Shown: piece after piece, positions 8,910 to 16,572 of the stretch
How the letters are laid out: each line of letters begins with the position of its first letter
How positions within the stretch are numbered: the stretch's first letter is position 1
Assembly: GCA_014896635.1 (NCBI GenBank)
Contig: JADBKA010000033.1
Span: forward strand, 1-29,911
Length of the DNA stretch: 29,911 nucleotides
DNA from: Ktedonobacteraceae bacterium
GTDB lineage: Bacteria > Chloroflexota > Ktedonobacteria > Ktedonobacterales > Ktedonobacteraceae
Reading direction: 5' to 3'
Translations under genes and position numbers: made by a program
The notes under the pieces: model-generated
What the model was told of the DNA's origin: nothing
Seen by the model: the letters and a program-made list of their open reading frames with translations, nothing else
Database searches by the model: none

Positions 8910-9290
8910 TTAGCTCAAAGCATTGCGAATAGTGAGGCCGGAACGCTCAACCACCGGACCAAGCGTTTTGAGCAGAACCGAGCCGATGATCAGCGTCACG
9001 ACCACGTTGGAAAGCGACCAGGTGAACCAGGAGAGCAAGAAAGCGCTAGGAGGGAAAATGCCGTTTTGCATCAAGATGAAGTTGCCATAGAGGCCACCGA
9101 TGATGTTGTTGGGAAGCACTGCACAGAGCACAAAGAAGATGAAGCCCTTCACCGTATAGACATCCTTGCCAATCGGGTTGACACCAAAGCGTTTTGCCAG
9201 CAGGCGATAGAGAATCATAGGAAGGCCGAGCTGAATAAGATCAACGGTGCCAAACCAGAGCGCAACGGGCAATGGCAGAGCGGTGATCAC
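8910..9290 (-). pseudogene. C-terminal part of a small membrane protein, possibly an ECF S component
   Basis: The frame encodes up to 126 residues (GTG at 9290), with three to four hydrophobic helices and the stretch PNNIIGGLYGNF between them. It ends in a normal polar C-terminus. The first residues (MITALPLP) are antisense to a stretch that reads as good GH127 protein on the other strand, so they are probably not native; the native part seems to begin around LWFGTVDLIQ (below about 9265). The 5' part, including the first helices and promoter, appears to be lost. Position next to ecfT-ecfA and the helical, Gly-rich character suggest an S component, but I do not recognise the substrate family. 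If the GTG is used (AGGAAGAG lies upstream) a short protein could still be made. Confidence 0.5.
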
Positions 9291-9677
9291 ATTACACTCT
9301 TCCTACCCATGCCGGTACATCTTGTCGAGAGTCACCCGCACGTTCTCAACCACCGGGGGCGTGTTGCCATTACGCGCGGACCACTGGTCTACTGTCTTGA
9401 ACAGGCCGATCATCAGGGCGTACACGTCTGGGATATCGCTCTGGAGGTCGGTACCACCTGGGAAGCGCGTCATCAGCCAGAACTGCTCGGTGGTGTCACT
9501 ACCCTGCACACCGGCGGATGGCAACTTGATACCACGACATGGAAACAGCGCCTGTACCGTCCATTTCGGCAGCAGAGCACGAGCCTGGGACCGCTGGAAA
9601 TCACGGCTATTCCCTATTACGCCTGGGCAAACCGTGCGCCCGGCCCGATGCAGGTCTGGCTGCCTATAGAGCAGTAA
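9267..9677 (+). pseudogene. C-terminal remnant of a GH127 beta-L-arabinofuranosidase-like enzyme
   Basis: About 136 residues that read as the C-terminal beta-rich end of the DUF1680/GH127 family: WQSGDHITLFLPMPV, VESHPHV, GRVAITRGPLVYCLEQAD, IPYYAWANRAPGP. The family is normally over 600 residues; the catalytic domain with its Cys/Glu metal site is absent, so this piece cannot be an active glycosidase. The frame stays open further left to 8808, but that part is antisense to the membrane-protein fragment and has no family resemblance. It ends with a normal stop 44 bases before the GH172 gene, which suggests the two once formed an operon for furanoside breakdown. Confidence 0.75.
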
Positions 9678-9721
9678 GGCAATGATCCCGATTCTACCTG
9701 TGAAGAGAAAGGAAGACGCAA

Positions 9722-10801
9722 ATGCCATTCAATGGATTGAGCGGCCATCTGGGCAATCTCTGGCAATTATCACATGCCCGTACACGCTCTATCAGCGCGG
9801 AGAATTTCACTGGTGAAAAGGGCCAGGGAGGACGAGCAACAGATGGAACAGGAGCATTTCATGCACATGAGCTGGGTGTGGGCTGGAAAATCTCTCCCAG
9901 CATCAAACTCGCGCCCGGTAGTCTCACCACGCTGGCTGAGATCACAGGATCAGGCGCACTCCAGCATATCTGGATGACGACGCACCCCCGGCACTGGCGA
10001 CAACTGGTGCTGCGCGCCTACTGGGATGGCGAGCAACAGCCTTCTCTTGAGTGTCCTTACGGTGATTTTTTTGCCTGTGGCTGGTGCGAATTGTGCCATA
10101 TCAACTCGCTACCGATAGCGGTGAATCCGGCGGGCGGCATGAACTCCTACTGGCCGATGCCTTTCCGCCAGAGTGCCAGAATCACCATCGAAAATCTGGG
10201 GACGGAAGAAGCCGTCCTCTACTATCAAATCGACTATGCCCTGACCGAGGTGCCGGACGACGCGGCATATTTCCACGCAAGCTGGCGGCGCAGTAATCCG
10301 CTCGGCTATAAAGAGGTGCATACGCTGCTGGACGGTGTGAAAGGGCAGGGACACTATGTCGGTACCTATCTCGCCTGGCAGAGCAATAACAACGGCTGGT
10401 GGGGCGAGGGTGAGATCAAATTCTACATGGATGGGGACCAGGAGTTTCCGACCATCTGCGGCACAGGCACGGAAGACTATTTCGGCGGCGCGTGGTGCTT
10501 CGAGCAGCCAACCGGCCAGTACGGCACCTACTCCACAGCCTTCCTGGGATTCCCTCAGCTCATCCGACCAGATGGCACCTACCGCAGCCAACAGCGATTC
10601 GGCATGTATCGCTGGCACATCATGGACCCGATCCGCTTCGAGCAGGATCTGCGCGTAACTATTCAGGCGCTTGGCTGGCGTAGCGGCGGTCGCTATCTGC
10701 CATTGCAGGATGATATCGCCTCCGTCGCCTACTGGTATCAAAAGGAGCCACATACACCGTTCGCTGTACTACCAGGGAGAGACGAACTGGAAGTGATTTA
10801 G
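9722..10801 (+). CDS. GH172 family (DUF2961) glycoside hydrolase
   Basis: 359 residues, close to the family's usual length. The conserved blocks are in order: RSISAENFTGEKG (22-34), ECPYGDFF (110-117), GGMNSYWPMPF (138-148), GWWGEGEIKFYMDGD (225-239), GTGTEDYFGGAW (247-258), and near the C-terminus RFGMYRWHI and DDIASVAYWYQ. Characterised GH172 enzymes act on alpha-furanosides (difructose anhydride, D-arabinofuranosides); the exact substrate here is unknown. No signal peptide is visible, so it is probably cytosolic. GGAAG lies seven bases before the ATG. It follows the broken GH127 gene, so its original promoter may have been lost in the same event. A long hairpin follows. Confidence 0.9.
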   Translation: MPFNGLSGHLGNLWQLSHARTRSISAENFTGEKGQGGRATDGTGAFHAHELGVGWKISPSIKLAPGSLTTLAEITGSGALQHIWMTTHPRHWRQLVLRAYWDGEQQPSLECPYGDFFACGWCELCHINSLPIAVNPAGGMNSYWPMPFRQSARITIENLGTEEAVLYYQIDYALTEVPDDAAYFHASWRRSNPLGYKEVHTLLDGVKGQGHYVGTYLAWQSNNNGWWGEGEIKFYMDGDQEFPTICGTGTEDYFGGAWCFEQPTGQYGTYSTAFLGFPQLIRPDGTYRSQQRFGMYRWHIMDPIRFEQDLRVTIQALGWRSGGRYLPLQDDIASVAYWYQKEPHTPFAVLPGRDELEVI

Positions 10802-10806
10802 AAGAG

Positions 10807-10857
10807 AATAGAGGCATTCTTCTATTTTATAAACGGAAATAGAAGAATGCCTCTATT
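10807..10857 (+). terminator. Perfect 21-bp hairpin after the GH172 gene
   Basis: Arms 10807-10827 and 10837-10857 are exact reverse complements around a 9-base loop. It lies five bases after the stop codon. A short TTTGTTG follows; because the arms are A/T-rich at both ends it could work for either strand. Confidence 0.7.
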
Positions 10858-11226
10858 TGTTGAGAACGCCTCGCTACTTGTCAGAGAGAGATAACGCACA
10901 GCCGGCGCGAATGTCTCCATCGCTCCTTCTGTCACAGTCAGACTGCCCCCAGAAATATGAACAAAGTTGCATTTTTCATGTCAATTACTTGATTCAGCGC
11001 CCGTAATCTTTGACATTCCTCTCTCTACAATTAACACCATGAAAATTTTGTAATATTCATCAAGTTTTATTGATTGATCTTTCATTGTTTTCTCCATTTT
11101 AGAAGTCAAATTTTGCCAGAGAATACAAATATTCACAATTATACAGTTACACTTGAAAGAGCCAGACGTTTTACTGATAGGGAAGGACAGGCATCTCTAA
11201 GGTTCGTGTCTTCTTATACTACCTTG

Positions 11227-11270
11227 CGTTCAGATGGGCAAGATGCTTGCGCATCTTGCCCATCTGAACG
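11227..11270. repeat. Perfect 20-bp inverted repeat with 4-base loop
   Basis: Arms 11227-11246 and 11251-11270 are exact reverse complements around TTGC. No T-tract follows, so it is not a standard terminator; a leader RNA structure or a palindromic repeat unit is possible. It lies 150 bases before the Wzz-like gene. Confidence 0.75.
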
Positions 11271-11287
11271 GGTATCAAGATTTCATC

Positions 11288-11315
11288 CCATGTTGCTTTC
11301 AGAGAAGCAACATGG
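11288..11315. repeat. 11-bp inverted repeat with 6-base loop
   Basis: CCATGTTGCTT (11288-11298) and AAGCAACATGG (11305-11315) are exact reverse complements around TCAGAG. It follows the 20-bp hairpin by 17 bases, so the two could form a tandem pair in one leader RNA. Confidence 0.65.
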
Positions 11316-11420
11316 TATTACATCCAGAAATGCAAGAAGATAAAGTAATTCGATTTGTCTATCTCGTAGAGCATTATCAGCGGTTATAAATCAGTACGTG
11401 TTGGAAGGGAAGGATAGTTT

Positions 11421-12680
11421 ATGCGGCTACGCGATGTAGTACAGTTCTCATGGCGAGCCATTTGCCGGCGTTTCTGGTTGCTGCTCTGTGGTATTTTTCT
11501 CTGTATCTGTGTGGTGCTTGTCACCACTTTCTCTTTTCCCCCACTATACCAGGCTGTCGCGCTGCTTATGGTCAACGATACAGGTGCAGGTGGTAGCGCG
11601 GCGCACAATAACCGGGCGCTTATGCAGAGCTACGCGCTGCTGGTAACGTCCGATGACGTATTGCAAGCGACTGTGCGTAAAGTGCCGGGTACCACTATTG
11701 ATGGTCTCAGGCAGGCGGTGAGCGCCGAAGCGGTTGTAGATACACAACTGCTCATCATTCGTGCGCAGGCCGGGCAGCCGCGGGCAGCCGCGAGCATAGC
11801 GAATGAGGTCGCCAGAACGTTCATTCAGGTTCAGAAGGACAAAGACGCTGCACGTCTTCAATCTCAACTGGATCAGATCGCTCAGGATCTCCAGACGGCA
11901 AAGCGCCGTGTTGACCTGGCCCGTACTCAGTTAGCAGATCTGCAAGCGGCGCATGCCTCAAACGAAGAGTTTTCTCGTCAGCGCAACGTGCTGGAGACCA
12001 GCGAGGCAAGTTATACGGCGCTGCTGACCATCTACCGGCAGGTACAGCAGCAAAAAATCGAGGCGTCCAATCTTCTGAGCATTAGCCAGGTAGCGATTCC
12101 ACCACACTATCCCATGAACCGGCAAGTGGTGAGGAACATTCTCATTGCCGTACCCGCCAGTGCTCTCCTGCTCATCGTGTTGCTGGTAGTATTCGACAGG
12201 TTTAGTGACTCTTTTCGCAACGCACCGATGTTCAGGCGAAGAAAGATGCCAGAGATAGTGGGGACACCGGAAGCGGCAGACGAGATCCCCCGCACAGCAT
12301 CTGCACCTGTCAATGCGCCAGTACGCTCTCTTACGGCGATGCCTGAATTATTGCCGCAGACGCCGCCTCACCTGGTCCGGGTGATATCGGCTGACATGCT
12401 GGAGCATACTGATCGGTCTGGGCATTATGCAAACTTCACATCTTCACTTGAATCTCTGGAAACATCTTTTCTGCCGGCTATAACTGCTGATGGACAGAAA
12501 GTTGATTCGGGGCAGAAGACGATCCCGCCCTCTCCCCGGCTGGCGGTAACGCCACTGAAAGGCATCGGCCTGCCCGGCTGGAGCAGCGCACAACCGGGCG
12601 GGCGAGCGGAGCATGCACGCCTTGGCAGTTATCTACGCAAAGATGAGCTGTTATCTCGCGCACAACCGGTGGCGAAATAA
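11421..12680 (+). CDS. Wzz-like polysaccharide chain-length determinant protein
   Basis: 419 residues. TM1 is at about 18-37 and TM2 at about 238-258; between them lies an extracellular domain with a coiled coil (about 140-215), and a Pro-containing stretch (IPPHYPMNR) precedes TM2, as in polysaccharide co-polymerases. Such proteins set the length of polysaccharide made by a Wzy-type polymerase. After TM2 there is an unusually long, Pro-rich cytoplasmic tail of about 160 residues with no Walker motifs, so no tyrosine-kinase domain is fused. GGAAGGGAAGGA before the ATG is a strong ribosome site. The flippase gene follows after 24 bases, so they form an operon. Confidence 0.8.
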   Translation: MRLRDVVQFSWRAICRRFWLLLCGIFLCICVVLVTTFSFPPLYQAVALLMVNDTGAGGSAAHNNRALMQSYALLVTSDDVLQATVRKVPGTTIDGLRQAVSAEAVVDTQLLIIRAQAGQPRAAASIANEVARTFIQVQKDKDAARLQSQLDQIAQDLQTAKRRVDLARTQLADLQAAHASNEEFSRQRNVLETSEASYTALLTIYRQVQQQKIEASNLLSISQVAIPPHYPMNRQVVRNILIAVPASALLLIVLLVVFDRFSDSFRNAPMFRRRKMPEIVGTPEAADEIPRTASAPVNAPVRSLTAMPELLPQTPPHLVRVISADMLEHTDRSGHYANFTSSLESLETSFLPAITADGQKVDSGQKTIPPSPRLAVTPLKGIGLPGWSSAQPGGRAEHARLGSYLRKDELLSRAQPVAK

Positions 12681-12704
12681 GCACGCGAGAGAAGGGAAGT
12701 TGTG

Positions 12705-14312
12705 ATGTACAAGGGAAGTTCGCTCACCGGCGGATTGGACGTTGTGCCGGGTCCCGCCAGAACTGTACGCACTGTCGCACTACAACTACTGAGCTGGAGT
12801 ATGACTGGTCCGCTGATCCTGCCAGTCACAGCTCTGCTGGCCCACTACTTCGGTCCCGTTCAGTACGGTGAATACAGCTTTACGCTCCCATTTCTCGCCA
12901 CCTGCGCCCTGTTGAGCGGCACGGGTATGGACCCGCTGATCGTGCGGCGCCTGAGCCGGCAGAGGCGGTCTGAATGGCGCGATACATTAAGTTATGCCGC
13001 CGGCTCACGGCTTCTTTCCACGCTCCTGAGCATAGGCGTGATCTGGCTGCTGGCGGCGGTACTGCCACTGGCCGTCGAAGTACGCTGCTTACTTGTGCTG
13101 GGCAGCGCATCTTTGCTCTTCAGCTTCACCTACAATGGCTGGCGAGCAATCTACCTGCACGGCTTCCATGCCGAGCAGCGTGTGAGCCTGCTGGTATGGC
13201 TCGAAACGGTCAATCGCTGGTTGATGGCAGCGATGGCGGTGCTCGTGGTTATGTTCCATTTACCGCTATTGCTGGCTTATGCACTGATCCTGTATATTGA
13301 TCTACCATGTTTTATTGTGCTGATGTATATTGCCCGGCGGCGCTTCGGCGTCCGTATCCGCTTCAGTCTGGCACGGATGCGCGAACATTTGCTGGATAGC
13401 CTGCCCCTGACAGGCTATGATGCCCTGGCATTAATTACGAATCAGGCCGATGTGCTGCTACTCATGCTGTTCAGTGGTCCGCTGCAAGTGGGCCTCTATT
13501 CTCTGGGACTGCGTATTACCGATCCTTTGTTGACGATGGCCCTGGCCTGCATGAGCGGTATCTATCCGCTACTATGTTTGACATTTGAAAAGGGACGCGC
13601 ATCTTTCAACCAGGTTTACCGTGAAGCTTTGCGTATGCTCTCTCTGATAATTCTGCCAGTCTCTTTTTTCATCAGTATAGAAGCAGCGCAGATCGTGGTT
13701 CTGCTAGGGGGACAACTTTTTGGACAGGCCGTCGTTGTTGTACAACTTCTGACGTGGGCAACAGCGACAATTTTTTACAGTCAACTGGCAGCTCAGAGCT
13801 GCACAGCAGCCAACATGGAACGCTTTGTTCCTGTCGTAGCCCTGGCATCGGCTGTAATCAATCTGCTCGGAAATCTGCTACTTATACCACTCTGGCACGC
13901 GACAGGAGCCGGCGTGGCCGCGCTGGTGAGCGAGTTTACTACACTCGTGCTGTTCTCGCTACTGCTCAGACGGCATGTTCCGTTACTGCCGGCATACGGC
14001 GCAGTTCTGCGCGTATTTCTGGGATCGCTGCCGGCCTGCGCCTTTCTGTGGTGGCAGTCCGAGGGATCGCTGTTGCTGAACGCGATATGTACGCTGGTAC
14101 TGACGCTGGTCGGCTGCTTTGCGACACGCGCGCTGACCTGGAGAGATCTGCAACTGGCGAAACGCTACCTGTTTCCAGGACGCGCGGCGCCGGCTGAACC
14201 TGTGGCGCACACACAAAAGGAGATAGGTGGAGAGAAACTCGCCTATTTGCCGGACAGAGCCTGCTGCTCTACTCTCATCTTACCTCGTATTCGCTTTACC
14301 GGTGTGAGATGA
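12705..14312 (+). CDS. Wzx-like oligosaccharide flippase
   Basis: About 535 residues with 12-14 hydrophobic helices spread over the first 480 residues and a polar C-terminal tail. The N-terminus resembles the polysaccharide biosynthesis (MOP superfamily) exporters: a TVALQLLSW segment, then ALLAHYFGPVQYGEYSFTLPF, the usual xxLGPxxYGxYS motif. Its expected job is to flip lipid-linked oligosaccharide units across the membrane. ATG 12705 follows AAGGGAAG by seven bases; a GTG directly before it (12702) is an alternative. It is 24 bases downstream of the Wzz-like gene. No glycosyltransferase or polymerase gene lies in this window. Confidence 0.85.
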   Translation: MYKGSSLTGGLDVVPGPARTVRTVALQLLSWSMTGPLILPVTALLAHYFGPVQYGEYSFTLPFLATCALLSGTGMDPLIVRRLSRQRRSEWRDTLSYAAGSRLLSTLLSIGVIWLLAAVLPLAVEVRCLLVLGSASLLFSFTYNGWRAIYLHGFHAEQRVSLLVWLETVNRWLMAAMAVLVVMFHLPLLLAYALILYIDLPCFIVLMYIARRRFGVRIRFSLARMREHLLDSLPLTGYDALALITNQADVLLLMLFSGPLQVGLYSLGLRITDPLLTMALACMSGIYPLLCLTFEKGRASFNQVYREALRMLSLIILPVSFFISIEAAQIVVLLGGQLFGQAVVVVQLLTWATATIFYSQLAAQSCTAANMERFVPVVALASAVINLLGNLLLIPLWHATGAGVAALVSEFTTLVLFSLLLRRHVPLLPAYGAVLRVFLGSLPACAFLWWQSEGSLLLNAICTLVLTLVGCFATRALTWRDLQLAKRYLFPGRAAPAEPVAHTQKEIGGEKLAYLPDRACCSTLILPRIRFTGVR

Positions 14313-14356
14313 CCGGGCGCTATTCTGCCAGCAACTAGATGTTATAGCGAACGTTT

Positions 14357-14385
14357 ATGCGGCTCTTCTGTTTCTTGAGCCGCAT
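14357..14385 (+). terminator. Hairpin after the flippase gene
   Basis: ATGCGGCTC (14357-14365) pairs with GAGCCGCAT (14377-14385) around an 11-base T-rich loop; the T-tract behind it is minimal (TTG). It overlaps the promoter region of the methyltransferase gene. Confidence 0.5.
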
Positions 14386-14393
14386 TTGCGTGT

Positions 14394-14399
14394 TATAAT
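14394..14399 (+). promoter_or_regulatory. -10 element for the MT-A70 methyltransferase gene
   Basis: A perfect TATAAT 22 bases before the ATG, with AAGGAG at 14408-14413. No good -35 is present at 17 bases. The leader would be about 15 bases long. Confidence 0.45.
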
Positions 14400-14420
14400 C
14401 TGAGAAAAAGGAGTTGCGGA

Positions 14421-15095
14421 ATGGCAGACGATCATCATGATCATGCATCCACCCCTGCCGCAGATCTGCTTGCCAGCCTGCCAGAGCGATTTGGCACGAT
14501 ATTAGCCGACCCACCCTGGCAATTCACCAATCGTACAGGCAAAATGGCCCCCGAACACCGGCGCCTGCTGCGCTATCCGACTATGACGCTCGACGATATT
14601 CTGCACCTGCCGGTCGCGCAACTCGCCCTCCCTGAGAGTCATCTCTACCTCTGGGTGCCGAACGCGCTGATCCTTGAGGGACTTGAGGTCATGGGACGCT
14701 GGGGCTTCATCTACAAAACGAACCTGGTCTGGTATAAAATTCGTAAAGATGGGGGACCGGACGGGCGCGGCGTCGGTTTTTACTTCAGAAACGTCACCGA
14801 GCTGGTGCTTTTCGGCACGCGCGGCTCTCTGCGCACGCTGCCAGCAGGACGGCACCAGGTGAATATTATTACCAGCAGGAAGCGAGAGCACTCAAGAAAA
14901 CCCGACGAACTCTACGATATCATCGAACGCTGTAGTCCCGGCCCATACCTCGAACTCTTCGCGCGTCATAGCCGCCCCGGCTGGTGTCAATGGGGCAACG
15001 AGGCGCCTTCACCGGCAGATGCGCGTCCATGTGAATGCGGCAAGGGCGCCCACTCCTTCAGGGGTGGGAGGAACTGCCGCCCTCCTTTCCACTAA
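14421..15095 (+). CDS. MT-A70 family adenine N6-methyltransferase
   Basis: 224 residues. The catalytic DPPW motif is at 30-33 (FGTILADPPWQF), followed by the MT-A70 features LYLWVPNALI, GFIYKTNLVWYKI and the region around SRKREHSRKPDELYDIIERCSPGPYLELFAR, then GWCQWGNE. It probably methylates adenine in DNA; no restriction enzyme is next to it, so it looks like an orphan methylase. AAGGAG stands eight bases before the ATG. The last 25 residues (from about 15020) are Gly/Arg/Cys-rich and are coded across a GC-rich hairpin (15049-15068) that resembles an IS200/IS605 end, so the native tail may have been replaced by insertion of the TnpB element next door. The conserved catalytic part is complete. 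Confidence 0.88.
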   Translation: MADDHHDHASTPAADLLASLPERFGTILADPPWQFTNRTGKMAPEHRRLLRYPTMTLDDILHLPVAQLALPESHLYLWVPNALILEGLEVMGRWGFIYKTNLVWYKIRKDGGPDGRGVGFYFRNVTELVLFGTRGSLRTLPAGRHQVNIITSRKREHSRKPDELYDIIERCSPGPYLELFARHSRPGWCQWGNEAPSPADARPCECGKGAHSFRGGRNCRPPFH

Positions 15096-15134
15096 CTAGT
15101 TGACATTACAAGCTCTTGATGGGATACTTCCCTC

Positions 15135-16328
15135 ATGGATATTCAACGAACCGTGACGATCATCATTGAAGAGGATGAGGATCTCAAAAGCACGCTTCAC
15201 GCCTTTCGAGCAATACAGCAGAAGGTGTCTGCCGTCTGTTTCAACCAGGGCAAACCTCTTTCTGCCCTTGCCTTGCATCATGCGTGTTATCACCAGGTGA
15301 AAGATTCGTTGAATGCTCAGATGACCTGTTCGGCTCTCCGCCTGGTGGCAGGCGCCTATGCCTCGGCCAAATCCAACAAGAAACCGGCACAGCGCCCCTT
15401 CTTGTTTACAAAGGCGTGCGCCCTCTTCCTCATTGGCAAACGCGGGCGGGACGCGGATGTTCGCTCTGATGGCACTCTGTCGATCTGGACCAGAGCCGGA
15501 CGCAAGCATCTGTCCTACACCATCCCGCAAGACTTCAAACCCCTCTTTGAAAAGGCCAAAGAGCTTGACAGCCTCACCGTCATCAAGCGCGATGACAAGC
15601 TCATTGGCCGTCTCACCCTCACCCTTGAGGCGCCTGAACCAGCAGGGATTCTCCCGGTTGGCATTGACCTCAACGAGACCAATGCGCTCGTTGCCGTTGA
15701 TCCTGACGGGCGAGAACTCTTCATCAGTGGCAAAGCGGTCAAAGTCAAGAACCGGCGGACGGCGAAAACCCGCGCCCGTCTCCAAAGAAAACTTGCGGCC
15801 CGCAAGGCAGAGAAGAAAGATACCCGCAGTGTGCGGCGTCTTCTCAAACGGCTTGGTCGCAAACAGCGCAACCGGACCCGCACCTTCGCCGAAGCCACCG
15901 CCAAACAGCTTGTCCAGTGGGCGCCCAAAGATGCTCTTCTGGTCTTCGAGGATCTGCATCTTCCCCGCCCCGAAAAAGACAAGCTTCGAGGGCGATCTCT
16001 CAGACGACGCATGTCGCTGTGGCCACGCGCCCTTCTCCGCCTCTGTGTCCAGAACAAGGCCCAGGAATGTGGCATGAGCGTGGCCGAGGTCAATCCGGCC
16101 TATACCAGCAAGAACTGTTCGCGCTGTGGGTTGCGTGGAGTGCGTCGTCGTCACACTTTCACCTGTCCCCATTGTGGATTCTCCGATCACGCTGATATCA
16201 ATGCTGCCAGGAATATCCGCAACCGATTTACTCAGCTTCGGCTGAGTGGGCTGCCGTCAATCAGCCCCGAAGCCCTGTCTCCTGCGGGAGATGAGGGCAA
16301 GCCTCCGTCTTCAGACGGGGGTCATTGA
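15135..16328 (+). CDS. tnpB: TnpB RNA-guided endonuclease (RuvC type)
   Basis: 397 residues, the usual TnpB length. RuvC residues are intact: Asp178 in GIDLNETNALVAVD, Glu272 in VFEDLHLP, Asp354 in HADINAARN. A zinc finger CSRC...CPHC (Cys328, 331, 344, 347) lies between the last two. Arg/Lys-rich helices at 205-250 suit RNA/DNA binding. Characterised TnpBs cut DNA next to a short motif, guided by RNA from the element's right end. The ATG at 15135 has no strong ribosome site. The C-terminus (KPPSSDGGH) is coded by the right-end hairpin, as is common. No transposase TnpA is nearby, so it cannot move by itself. Confidence 0.93.
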   Translation: MDIQRTVTIIIEEDEDLKSTLHAFRAIQQKVSAVCFNQGKPLSALALHHACYHQVKDSLNAQMTCSALRLVAGAYASAKSNKKPAQRPFLFTKACALFLIGKRGRDADVRSDGTLSIWTRAGRKHLSYTIPQDFKPLFEKAKELDSLTVIKRDDKLIGRLTLTLEAPEPAGILPVGIDLNETNALVAVDPDGRELFISGKAVKVKNRRTAKTRARLQRKLAARKAEKKDTRSVRRLLKRLGRKQRNRTRTFAEATAKQLVQWAPKDALLVFEDLHLPRPEKDKLRGRSLRRRMSLWPRALLRLCVQNKAQECGMSVAEVNPAYTSKNCSRCGLRGVRRRHTFTCPHCGFSDHADINAARNIRNRFTQLRLSGLPSISPEALSPAGDEGKPPSSDGGH

Positions 16329-16330
16329 CA
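16272..16330 (+). ncRNA. Probable 3' scaffold of a TnpB guide (omega) RNA
   Basis: Two stem-loops lie in the last 60 bases of tnpB: GCCCT/AGGGC (16272-16276 with 16294-16298) enclosing TCTCC-TGCG-GGAGA (16278-16291), and CCTCCGTC-TTCA-GACGGGGG (16302-16321). In studied TnpB systems the guide RNA ends at the right end of the element and continues into flanking DNA as guide. If that holds here, the guide would begin near 16330 (ATATGTATAATGG...). The RNA's 5' end cannot be seen. Confidence 0.55.
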
Positions 16331-16331
16331 T

Positions 16332-16572
16332 ATGTATAATGGAAATGCAGCCGAGACGGATATTGCGTAGCTGCATCAAACAGAAGAGATGAGTTTATAA
16401 ATAGTAGAAAAGTAGTTGCATCACCTCTTCACATACCTCTATTTTCTCATTTTAATTATAGCATTTTTGTCAAGCGCCTGGCATCGTTCTTCTGGACGAT
16501 TTTTTCTGACTGCACCTTCTGTATACTCTCTTTCCACAAGGGATCGAGAAAAAAACAGAAGGAAGCACGAAG
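16332..16572. other. Spacer between the TnpB element and the MFS gene
   Basis: About 240 AT-rich bases. It holds an inverted repeat ATGCAGC/GCTGCAT (16345-16351, 16370-16376), a TATAAT at 16335-16340 just past the element end, the terminator at 16483-16506, and a TATACT (16522-16527) that may be the -10 of the MFS gene. No gene is seen. Confidence 0.4.
16483..16506 (+). terminator. Rho-independent terminator between the TnpB element and the MFS gene
   Basis: ATCGTTC (16483-16489) pairs with GGACGAT (16494-16500), loop TTCT, one G-T pair, directly followed by six T (16500-16505). This is the best terminator by form in the window. Confidence 0.75.

Larger units (their letters stand above)
10858..11420. 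other. Gene-free spacer with two further hairpins before the polysaccharide genes
   Basis: 563 bases without a convincing gene. The middle (10960-11170) is AT-rich. Two hairpins sit at 11227-11270 and 11288-11315. An open frame of 89 codons at 11074-11343 runs through both hairpins and has no ribosome site, so I do not call it. Confidence 0.5.
15040..16331 (+). mobile_element. IS200/IS605-type TnpB-only element, approximate ends
   Basis: A tnpB gene without tnpA, with subterminal hairpins. Right end: CCTCCGTC-TTCA-GACGGGGG (16302-16321), inside the last tnpB codons. Left side: CCCACTCC-TTCA-GGGGTGGG (15049-15068) with the same TTCA loop. The right boundary is probably at TTGAC (16325-16329). 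The left boundary is not settled: it may lie just before the 15049 hairpin, or just after TTGAT at 15116-15120, which resembles the target motif known for ISDra2. The 7-mer TTGACAT occurs at 15100-15106 and again at 16325-16331. This family makes no target duplication. Confidence 0.7.

Noticed and set aside
8808..9266. N-terminal extension of the GH127 frame, about 150 codons
   Set aside because: It is antisense to the membrane-protein fragment and has no resemblance to GH127; the frame is open by chance.
11074..11343. 89-codon plus-strand frame in the long spacer
   Set aside because: It passes through two perfect hairpins, lacks a ribosome site and has no protein-like pattern.
15096..16190. 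364-codon open frame on the minus strand opposite tnpB
   Set aside because: It is antisense to an intact TnpB with all catalytic residues; the translation resembles no protein.
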